Of a DNA stretch of 5,079 nucleotides, positions 1 to 5,079 are shown piece after piece. The notes under the pieces are model-generated. The model saw nothing but the letters and a program-made list of their open reading frames with translations. It did not search any database and had not been told where the DNA came from. A program made the translations under genes and the position numbers. Where the stretch lies: NCBI GenBank assembly GCA_002730365.1, contig PBZZ01000056.1:1-5079 (forward strand), in the 5' to 3' direction. Positions within the stretch are counted from its first letter, which is position 1. Each line of letters begins with the position of its first letter. This stretch comes from Deltaproteobacteria bacterium. GTDB taxonomy: Bacteria > SAR324 > NAC60-12.

Positions 1-176
1 TCTATTGATTTTTTTCGAAAATCCACAGTGAGATAGATTCCAGCTTACCAGAGTGATTTTGTTAGAGTACCAGAGAGACAGGCGCGTCTACTTGATTGAG
101 AGAGGCATAGCCGGTAATTGATCTAGAAAGATGCTTGAGCGATTACCTAGGTGAAAGTCATTTACAGTGAGGAAAT

Positions 177-332
177 ATGAGTGTGATCTGCATTGATGAG
201 CTTATTGAGAAAGATCAGCAGCGTCAGAAGGCGTTGGAACTCGATGAACTGGAGGAGTTGGATGAGTACGAGCTATGGGATTTGCAGGCCGATGAAATCC
301 TCAACGGTTCTGGTTCGGAGATTCTGTGTTGA
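177..332 (+). CDS. Small acidic hypothetical protein (51 aa)
   Basis: I do not recognise this protein. An ATG at 177 opens a 51-codon frame that ends at TGA 330-332. The sequence TGAGG at 168-172 lies 4 nt upstream and could serve as a ribosome binding site, though the spacing is short. The product is strongly acidic: about 16 Asp/Glu against 3 Lys/Arg, with the acidic, Leu-containing stretch concentrated at residues 20-41, which could form an amphipathic helix. It has no signal peptide, membrane segment or cysteine motif beyond Cys5 and the terminal Cys51. It lies 42 bases before the DUF4174-type gene on the same strand, so the two could share a transcript. An overlapping 61-aa frame (193-378, TTG start) is the alternative; its composition looks less like a protein. 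The gene call rests on the RBS and composition only. Confidence 0.4.
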   Translation: MSVICIDELIEKDQQRQKALELDELEELDEYELWDLQADEILNGSGSEILC

Positions 333-374
333 GAATAAAATTTCTGCAACCGATGCCTGGCTGAGATTGCACTG

Positions 375-788
375 GTGATGTCTCATCGTCTAGCCATTGC
401 TTTGCTCCTCACGCTCACCAATCTTGTGATCACCATGCCGCTTCAAGCCACTCCACTGAAAGACCATCTTTGGAAAAACCGTGTGATCATTGCCTTCTCT
501 GCATCAGGGAAGGAACCGGAGCGTCTTGCCCTTCAAAAGCAAATGGAAGAGAAAGCCTGTGCATTCACAGACAGCAATCTTGTGCACATGGATCTGCTGC
601 AAGGGTCAGAAGACTTTGACGAGATGAGCCAATAATTTGCGGTATCAAGCTCAGGATTTCAGTCGCTGCTACTGGGCAAAGATGGTGGGGTAAAGTTAAG
701 ATCGATTACCGCGTCCTCGGAAGATATTTTCTCTCTGATCGATACGATGCCGATGAGAAGAAGAGAAATGAGAGATGACCAGTGCTGA
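375..788 (+). pseudogene. DUF4174-type secreted protein gene with an in-frame TAA
   Basis: The frame encodes a small exported protein that I recognise as DUF4174-like; the function of that family is unknown. Residues 1-24 (counted from ATG 378) form a signal peptide: a short basic start, a Leu/Ile/Val-rich core, and a likely cleavage after Leu-Gln-Ala. The family pattern follows: LWKNRVIIAFSAS at residues 31-43, a helix with paired charges, then LVHMDLLQG. TAA at 633-635 (codon 86) interrupts the frame. Past it the same frame continues without shift into the diagnostic C-terminus, with LLLGKDGGVKLRS (residues 97-109) and IDTMPMRRREMRD (121-133), ending at TGA 786-788. Total length with the interruption is 136 codons, normal for the family. 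The start could be GTG 375 (TGAGA 8 nt upstream) or ATG 378. A single substitution from a sense codon such as CAA, AAA or GAA explains the stop. It may be a recent nonsense mutation, a sequencing error, or less likely readthrough. Confidence 0.75.
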
Positions 789-816
789 AGCAGCCCTACT
801 TTAAGTAATCTTGGGT

Positions 817-999
817 TCAGTGAGTCTTCAGTTTTTTATTTTTTCGGTTTTTCCACGTTCCTCCATATTGATAGTTTAGATTATTTGGCCGTACAACTTC
901 CAGGCATCTTCTACACACAAAGATCCACTCCTTGCTTGCGGAAACACGCACTCGAAACAGGGTGTTCATTTCTTTGAGACACTGATCACAAGATTTCAT
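817..999 (-). CDS. Small two-CxxC (zinc-ribbon-like) protein, 60 aa
   Basis: The product has two CxxC knuckles, Cys4-x2-Cys7 and Cys29-x2-Cys32, 21 residues apart and separated by a beta-like strand (LFRVRVSASKEWIFV). This is the layout of a small zinc ribbon. It then ends in a YGGTWK motif (residues 45-50) and a Lys/Asn/Arg-rich tail. From memory, short proteins with a CxxC pair, a W-x-FVC strand and a terminal YGGTWK are a recurring uncharacterised bacterial family; I cannot name a function. Metal binding is inferred from the cysteines. The basic tail would allow nucleic-acid contact, but nothing proves it. The ATG at 999-997 puts the first CxxC at residue 4, as expected for such proteins; no strong ribosome binding site precedes it. 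It converges with the DUF4174-type gene (28 bp between stops) and diverges from the MerB-like gene. Confidence 0.65.
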   Translation of the reverse strand: MKSCDQCLKEMNTLFRVRVSASKEWIFVCRRCLEVVRPNNLNYQYGGTWKNRKNKKLKTH

Positions 1000-1055
1000 G
1001 GAAAATTTGTGTGCTCAGTCAAGTTCATCCATTTGCCAAATCAAAACCACCGTCA

Positions 1056-1083
1056 TTGCATCTCTTCACAGAGAAGTTATTCT
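1056..1083 (+). promoter_or_regulatory. Candidate sigma70-type promoter for the MerB-like gene
   Basis: TTGCAT (1056-1061) and TATTCT (1078-1083) are separated by 16 bp and lie about 55 bp before the ATG at 1139. Both hexamers are partial matches to the consensus. The -10 element falls within the inverted repeat at 1067-1096. This is a motif match only. Confidence 0.3.
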
Positions 1084-1096
1084 AGAATTTCCTGTG
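1067..1096. repeat. Imperfect inverted repeat enclosing a 10-bp palindrome, possible operator
   Basis: CACAGAGAA (1067-1075) mirrors TTCCTGTG (1089-1096) with one bulged A, giving 8 complementary positions around a 13-bp centre. Inside lies the perfect palindrome ATTCTAGAAT (1079-1088). The site sits in the 139-bp region between the divergent two-CxxC gene and the MerB-like gene and covers the candidate -10 element. A dimeric regulator could act here on one or both genes; that is inference. Confidence 0.3.
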
Positions 1097-1127
1097 CAAA
1101 TCAGAAAGTACATCAGATGAGACTCTT

Positions 1128-1131
1128 GGAG
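1128..1131 (+). promoter_or_regulatory. Ribosome binding site of the MerB-like gene
   Basis: GGAG at 1128-1131 lies 7 nt before the ATG at 1139, which is normal Shine-Dalgarno spacing. It supports this start and shows that the frame holding the two internal TGA codons is set up for translation. Confidence 0.6.
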
Positions 1132-1138
1132 TAGAATC

Positions 1139-1816
1139 ATGGCTGAAGACCCTACGTTGGATAATGAAGTGAGGTACTTCATCTATCAAACCTTTATAAG
1201 TACATCAAGGCCACCGACAACCGCAGAAACTGCAAAACGATTTCAACTGCCGATTAGCAAAATAGAAAGTGCTTTCGAACGTCTTGCTGCTTCGCACGAC
1301 ATTGCACTGGCTCCTGGCAGTCACTCAATCTGGATGGCCCATCCGTTTTCTGCCTTGCCGACCAACTACACTGCCCAAATAAACGAAAAAAAATACTACG
1401 GTAATTGAATTTGGGATGTCTTTGGTATTGCTGCTATCGTGGGCAAGGATGCCAAAGGTCACACCCCGTGTGGGTGTGGAGAGTGTAATGATCATTTGAA
1501 TGTGTTGGTTGGCAAAAACCAGCTAATTACATCCGAATGGCTTGTCCATTTTGTTGTTCCTGCCAAACGGTTCTGGGAAAAAATTGGCTTCACCTGAGCG
1601 ACGATCCTCGCTTTCAGTTCGAAAGCCCATTTGCAGAATTGGCTGAAGAGAACGGCTCAGAATCATGGTGCAACGATTTCTCTCCAAACCTGCCATCAAT
1701 TGGCGATCCAGTGGTACTCTGGGCGAGCAGAAAAACATTGGGAAAGACGCTCGGTTGACTCAACACAGGCGATGTTTGCCGAAATAGGACTGACAGGGCC
1801 ATTTTGGAGTCTTTGA
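1139..1816 (+). CDS. merB: Organomercurial lyase (MerB) family protein, probable double-selenocysteine selenoprotein
   Basis: MerB enzymes cleave the carbon-mercury bond of organomercurials with two cysteines and an aspartate (Cys96, Asp99, Cys159 in the R831b enzyme). Here one frame of 225 codons runs from ATG 1139 to TGA 1814-1816, interrupted only by TGA at 1406-1408 (codon 90) and 1595-1597 (codon 153). Residues 10-70 look like the N-terminal winged-helix region. YYGN-U90-IWD matches MerB YAW-C96-ALD, with Asp93 at +3. Cys111 at +21 matches Cys117. FT-U153-ATILAFSS matches the segment around Cys159, 63 residues after the first site in both proteins. The C-terminus ends in IGLTGPFWSL, as in chromosomal MerB-like proteins. 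Other cysteines (111, 113, 116, 185) use TGT/TGC, Trp uses TGG, and TGA terminates neighbouring genes, which argues against a changed code. Hairpins after both TGAs fit bacterial SECIS elements. I infer selenocysteine at both sites. The alternative, a pseudogene with two nonsense mutations at exactly the catalytic positions, is much less likely. The true substrate may differ from organomercury. Without UGA decoding only 89 residues would be made. Confidence 0.85.
1418..1459 (+). promoter_or_regulatory. Putative bacterial SECIS hairpin for Sec90
   Basis: Starting 9 nt after the TGA at 1406-1408, 1418-1429 pairs continuously with 1448-1459 (12 pairs: 7 Watson-Crick and 5 G-U). A 2x2 internal mismatch follows, then a 4-bp upper stem (1432-1435 with 1442-1445) and the 6-nt apical loop AUCGUG at 1436-1441, which contains a GU. 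The loop begins 27 nt after the UGA, within the roughly 16-37 nt usual for bacterial SECIS elements. A competing, weaker fold pairs 1418-1427 with 1435-1444. The fold was worked out by hand, with no energy computed. Confidence 0.55.
1610..1626 (+). promoter_or_regulatory. Putative bacterial SECIS hairpin for Sec153
   Basis: GCTTTC (1610-1615) and GAAAGC (1621-1626) form a perfect 6-bp stem closing the 5-nt loop AGUUC. The loop starts 18 nt after the TGA at 1595-1597 and has G then U at its second and third positions. This fits the bacterial pattern of a short hairpin with a G near the start of the apical loop, recognised by SelB. The stem does not extend below 1610. Confidence 0.6.
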
Positions 1817-2021
1817 AGGCCCTTGTTAGCGTGTGTCGACGAAGTGTTTAGCCACGGAGGGGATTCAAGCAACCACCTTTCACTTGGCAACACCCAGGCC
1901 TTTCCAAAATTTTTGTATTACATCCAAACATTTTCAACAAATGGATCAGCCATTCACTGCTGACCGAAACTCTTGAAATCAAGCTCAATATTCCATTCAT
2001 CTTCCTCATTGATTACGAAAT

Positions 2022-3953
2022 ATGGCTAAAGCTCCTTACGGTTCCTGGAAATCACCAATCAGCACGGATCTGATCGTTGCTGGTTCGATTAGCTTGTCCT
2101 CCCCTCATGCCCTGCAAAAAGGTCGCTGCTGGATTGAGTCCCGGCCCCAGGAAGGAGGACGGTCGGTGCTGGTCCAACAGGATCCAGACGGCAAGGTTCG
2201 TGACATCACACCGGCCCCGTTCAACATCAGAACCCGAGTTCATGAGTATGGAGGAGGAGCCTCGCTGATTCATGGAGACAGCATCTATTTCTCCAATTTT
2301 GCAGATCAGCAACTGTATCGACAGGGATGGGAAGATCCGGCTCCGACCCAACTCACACATGCGGAGGGCTTTCGTTTTGCGAATGGCTGTGTTGATACCC
2401 GGCGGAACCGCATGATCTATGTGGTTGAAGACCACAACGTCTCCGGGGAACCTCAAAACCTGATTGGCGCAGTTGATCTGGAAACAGGTGAGTTGTCGAT
2501 TCTTGCCAAGGGGCACGATTTTTATAGCTCCCCAGTGATCAGTCCGGACAGATTGAGGATGGCGTTCATGACTTGGGATCACCCCAACATGCCCTGGGAC
2601 GAATCGACAATCTGGGTTACTGAACTGGACGAAGCAGGCATGCCCAGAGAAATGATTCCGGTGGCAGGTGGAAAGCAAGGAGAGCAGAAGATCTCTGTTC
2701 AACAACCGCAGTTTTCAGCAACTGGAGAACTCTTTTACATCTCTGATGAGAGTGGTTACTGGAATCTGTATCGAGAGAAGTCTGGACAGAGCATATGTCC
2801 AAGAGAAGCTGAATTTGGTGGGCCTCACTGGGTGTTTGGGATGCACCACTACGAGTTTCTTAATTCAGGAAAAATCATCTGTTGCTACAGCGCAAAGAAC
2901 CTTGATCAGCTGGCCTTGCTGAATCCAGAGACCGGTGAGCTGGAAGATCTGGATCTTCCATATACCTCCATCGGGAATCTTTCTCTTTCTGGCAACAGGC
3001 TCCTGACAGTGGCATCTTCACCAACGCTTTTTCCAGAAATCATTGAAATCGAGCTCTCTACGAAAACGGTAAATACCGTTAAGACTTCCACGAATTTGGA
3101 GTTGGATCAGGCTTACCTCTCTGTTCCAGAAACGATTGAGTTCCCCACTGCGGGCAATGCTGTTTCCCACGGATTTTACTACCCTCCGACAAACCAAGAT
3201 TTTCAGGGTCTGGATGGAGAAACTCCTCCGCTGATCGTGATGCTGCACGGTGGTCCTACTAGCGCTACCCATGCAGTGCTCAGCTTCAAGACGCAGTACT
3301 GGACAACGCGTGGATTTGGGGTGCTCGACCTGAATTATCGGGGATCCACAGGATACGGAAGAGCCTACCAGGATGAGTTGATCCGTCAGTGGGGAATCAT
3401 CGATGTGGAGGACGCTGTCGCTGGGGCAGAGTACCTGGTGCGTCAGCAAAAAGCCGACCCACAGCGCCTGGCCATCCGTGGAGGTAGTGCTGGAGGCTAC
3501 ACTACACTAGCTGCCTTGACCTTCGCGGATACGTTCAAAGCAGGAGCGAGCCTCTATGGCATCAGTGATTTGGAAATCCTCGCACAGGAAACGCACAAAT
3601 TCGAATCACGCTACCTGGACCAGCTGATTGGTGACTACCCCGAAGAGGAAGAAGCCTACCGGGCCCGTTCACCGATCAATCACCTGGATCAACTTTCGAG
3701 CCCCTGCATCTTCTTCCATGGACTGGAGGATCAAGTGGTTCCTCCCAACCAGGCAGAGATGATGGTCGAAGCACTGCGGACAAAGGAGATTCCCGTGGCG
3801 TATGTGCCCTTTGAAAAAGAGCAACATGGCTTTCGTATCGCAGAGAACATCAAGCGCTGCCTAGAGCTTGAGCTGTATTTCTATTCCCGTATTTTTGGCT
3901 TCCACCCGGCAGATCTGATCGATCCGATTGTGATTGACAACCTGGAGGAATGA
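2022..3953 (+). CDS. S9 family (prolyl oligopeptidase-type) serine peptidase, 643 aa
   Basis: This is a soluble serine peptidase of the S9 clan (acylaminoacyl-peptidase/dipeptidyl-peptidase-like) that would trim short, often proline-containing peptides in the cytoplasm. The N-terminal two thirds (about residues 15-360) is a beta-propeller with repeated blades; clear strands include VHEYGGGA (73-80), which is typical of this subfamily, and the D/N-ETGEL turns at 153-157 and 301-307. The C-terminal alpha/beta-hydrolase domain (about 385-625) has the oxyanion segment HGGPT (409-413), RGSTGYG (440-446), the nucleophile elbow GGSAGG with Ser489, Asp570 in HGLEDQVVP and His602 in EQHGF, so the triad is complete. 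It has no signal peptide or membrane segment. The start is supported by the family-typical opening APYGSWKSPI, although no clear Shine-Dalgarno precedes ATG 2022. It is preceded by a 205-bp gap and converges with the HypD-like gene. The exact specificity cannot be read from the sequence. Confidence 0.93.
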   Translation: MAKAPYGSWKSPISTDLIVAGSISLSSPHALQKGRCWIESRPQEGGRSVLVQQDPDGKVRDITPAPFNIRTRVHEYGGGASLIHGDSIYFSNFADQQLYRQGWEDPAPTQLTHAEGFRFANGCVDTRRNRMIYVVEDHNVSGEPQNLIGAVDLETGELSILAKGHDFYSSPVISPDRLRMAFMTWDHPNMPWDESTIWVTELDEAGMPREMIPVAGGKQGEQKISVQQPQFSATGELFYISDESGYWNLYREKSGQSICPREAEFGGPHWVFGMHHYEFLNSGKIICCYSAKNLDQLALLNPETGELEDLDLPYTSIGNLSLSGNRLLTVASSPTLFPEIIEIELSTKTVNTVKTSTNLELDQAYLSVPETIEFPTAGNAVSHGFYYPPTNQDFQGLDGETPPLIVMLHGGPTSATHAVLSFKTQYWTTRGFGVLDLNYRGSTGYGRAYQDELIRQWGIIDVEDAVAGAEYLVRQQKADPQRLAIRGGSAGGYTTLAALTFADTFKAGASLYGISDLEILAQETHKFESRYLDQLIGDYPEEEEAYRARSPINHLDQLSSPCIFFHGLEDQVVPPNQAEMMVEALRTKEIPVAYVPFEKEQHGFRIAENIKRCLELELYFYSRIFGFHPADLIDPIVIDNLEE

Positions 3954-3999
3954 ACAGGTTCAACCTCACTGCTTGAGAACACTGGTCAGGATTTGAAAA

Positions 4000-4953
4000 C
4001 TATTCCACAGGATATTGTTTTCCTGGCCATCTGTTCCACCATCGTTCAAACAAAGCCAACTGGCTCGCCGCAAAATCTTTCTGGCTTGGGCCCAGTTCAT
4101 CAAAGGCATTGAGATGGTGTTGATAGTCAGTGTCTCCCTTGAGAAACAACAGATATTTGTAGTAGAGCACAAGGTCCGGGCCTTCATCAAAAATGGATAG
4201 CGTTTTTAGGGCATCTTCGAGCTCATACGCATAGTTTTTTGCTTGGCAATCTCCGCTGAGGGCCATTTGGCAGAGTGCAAACAACTTCAGTACGGGTTGT
4301 GGCAGAACGTTGCCAACCCCAGTAATCAATCCAATGGCGCTACATCGAAGTACTCCGTGGCAAACTTGGGTATCGACCCCAACCAGTAGTTCCAGCTCTT
4401 CCTCCCCGCTGGTGATGTGTTCTGCAGCGTAATTCAGCGCCTCAGCGCCTCCAAATTCTTTGAATCCAACAAGATGCGGGTAATCTTTCCGTAAATCAAA
4501 AAACAACTCTGCTTTCGTTTCAAATCCATAGTACGGACTGTTGTAAATAATGGATGGAAGATCAATCCCAGCTTCCAAAACCGCAGCCAGATGAGCTCTT
4601 TGAGCTGTGGGTGAAGTGCCCCTGGAGAGGACCCTGGGAATGATCATCAACCCTCTTGCCCCACTAGCCTTTGCATGGACAGCGTGAGCTACTGCGTTCT
4701 GAGTATTTTGAGCACCAGTTCCCACAATGACTGGAAGACCAGCTTCGATCAGGGCATTCACTCCGTGGCGGCGATGCTCCTCAGAAAGTAACGGCCAGTC
4801 CCCCATTGATCCACAGTACACCACTGAACTCATCCCTTCTTCAACCAGCTCCTGGCCTTTGCGGACTAGCGCATCAAATTTGGGGCTGCCAGATTCGTCG
4901 CAGGGAGTCATCAGGGCTGGAATACAACCATAAAACGTGTGTGGTGACTTCAT
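4000..4953 (-). CDS. DapA/NAL-superfamily enzyme, probable pyrroline-4-hydroxy-2-carboxylate deaminase (HypD-like), 317 aa
   Basis: This is a class I (Schiff-base) aldolase-fold TIM barrel. Lys165 in LVGFKEFGG is the Schiff-base lysine and Tyr137 in IIYNSPYYG is the conserved tyrosine. The substrate-binding loop usually seen as GTTGE in DapA reads GSMGD (48-52) followed by WPLL, so true dihydrodipicolinate synthase activity is unlikely. The segments IPALMTP (11-17), VVYCGSMGDWPLL (44-56), IPRVLSRG (105-112) and FDEGPDLVLYYK (255-266) match from memory the subgroup that includes the rhizobial HypD, which deaminates and dehydrates pyrroline-4-hydroxy-2-carboxylate to 2-oxoglutarate semialdehyde in trans-4-hydroxyproline catabolism. 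Function is inferred from this resemblance; no other hydroxyproline gene lies in the window. Length is normal for the family. ATG 4953 fits the family start; only a weak GAG lies upstream. It converges with the S9 peptidase (46 bp between stops), with no evident terminator there. Confidence 0.88.
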   Translation of the reverse strand: MKSPHTFYGCIPALMTPCDESGSPKFDALVRKGQELVEEGMSSVVYCGSMGDWPLLSEEHRRHGVNALIEAGLPVIVGTGAQNTQNAVAHAVHAKASGARGLMIIPRVLSRGTSPTAQRAHLAAVLEAGIDLPSIIYNSPYYGFETKAELFFDLRKDYPHLVGFKEFGGAEALNYAAEHITSGEEELELLVGVDTQVCHGVLRCSAIGLITGVGNVLPQPVLKLFALCQMALSGDCQAKNYAYELEDALKTLSIFDEGPDLVLYYKYLLFLKGDTDYQHHLNAFDELGPSQKDFAASQLALFERWWNRWPGKQYPVE

Positions 4954-5079
4954 TGAGCTACTCGTTTGATGAATCTGTTTGGGGCATGCTTCGATGGAAA
5001 GTAAAGCAAGGGAAGAGCGATTAGCTGAAACCCCTAGGAGAATTTCTTCTCAGATATGTAGATTACCCTCTGCTACCTG

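Noticed and set aside
1..176. Possible coding sequence or CRISPR/tRNA at the left edge
   Set aside because: All frames are broken by stops, and no repeats or tRNA-like fold were seen.
633..635. Selenocysteine or pyrrolysine recoding in the DUF4174-type gene
   Set aside because: The codon is TAA, which is neither UGA nor UAG.
1139..1408. Complete 89-residue protein ending at the first TGA
   Set aside because: The same frame continues with the remaining MerB domain to 1816; the 89-residue product would lack every catalytic residue.
1537..1758. Overlapping frames on both strands in the second half of the MerB-like gene (1523-1893)
   Set aside because: They are shadows of the MerB-like frame and show no family features.
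1139..1816. Decayed merB pseudogene, or an altered code with UGA as Cys, Trp or Gly
   Set aside because: Both TGAs fall exactly on the catalytic Cys positions, with no frameshift and no other stop. UGA also ends neighbouring genes, and Trp and other Cys use standard codons.
1795..1823. Hairpin AGGGCC/GGCCCT spanning the stop of the MerB-like gene as a terminator
   Set aside because: The loop is 17 nt and no T-run follows; too weak to annotate as an intrinsic terminator.
2052..2705. 217-residue frame on the minus strand inside the S9 peptidase gene
   Set aside because: It is antisense to a clearly conserved peptidase, has no recognisable domain, and is a typical shadow ORF.
5038..5051. Small inverted repeat GAGAA/TTCTC upstream of the HypD-like gene
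   Set aside because: Only 5 bp of stem; expected by chance and without a T-run or promoter context.

Overview
The window carries ordinary bacterial genes on both strands with moderate GC. It gives no direct taxonomic marker. The best lineage clue is functional: one gene appears to read UGA as selenocysteine, so the host should carry SelA/SelB/SelC/SelD. The proteins look proteobacterial (a DUF4174-type secreted protein, a HypD-like lyase/deaminase, a soluble S9 peptidase). A marine or otherwise environmental proteobacterium or SAR324-like bacterium would fit, but that is a guess.

Layout. Positions 1-176 hold no convincing gene. A 51-residue acidic ORF (177-332, +) precedes a DUF4174-type secreted protein gene (375-788, +), which is interrupted by one in-frame TAA although the frame and the family's C-terminus continue intact. 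A small two-CxxC protein (817-999, -) converges on it. A 139-bp divergent intergenic region with a candidate promoter and inverted repeats separates that gene from the main item of interest.

The main item, 1139-1816 (+), looks at first like an 89-residue ORF followed by debris. Read in one frame it is a complete 225-residue organomercurial-lyase (MerB) family protein with two internal TGA codons, at residues 90 and 153. These fall on the two catalytic cysteines of MerB (Cys96 and Cys159 of the plasmid R831b enzyme). The 63-residue spacing is the same, the catalytic Asp sits at +3 of the first, and a further Cys sits at +21. A potential bacterial SECIS hairpin lies at the right distance after each TGA. 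The best reading is a double-selenocysteine MerB-like protein that conventional gene calling would truncate.

After a 205-bp gap without an evident gene comes a soluble prolyl-oligopeptidase-family (S9) peptidase (2022-3953, +). It converges with a DapA/NAL-superfamily gene (4000-4953, -) that resembles HypD, the pyrroline-4-hydroxy-2-carboxylate deaminase of hydroxyproline breakdown. A proline-directed peptidase beside a possible hydroxyproline-catabolic enzyme may reflect peptide/imino-acid use, but the two are convergent and not co-transcribed. Positions 4954-5079 hold only the upstream region of the last gene.
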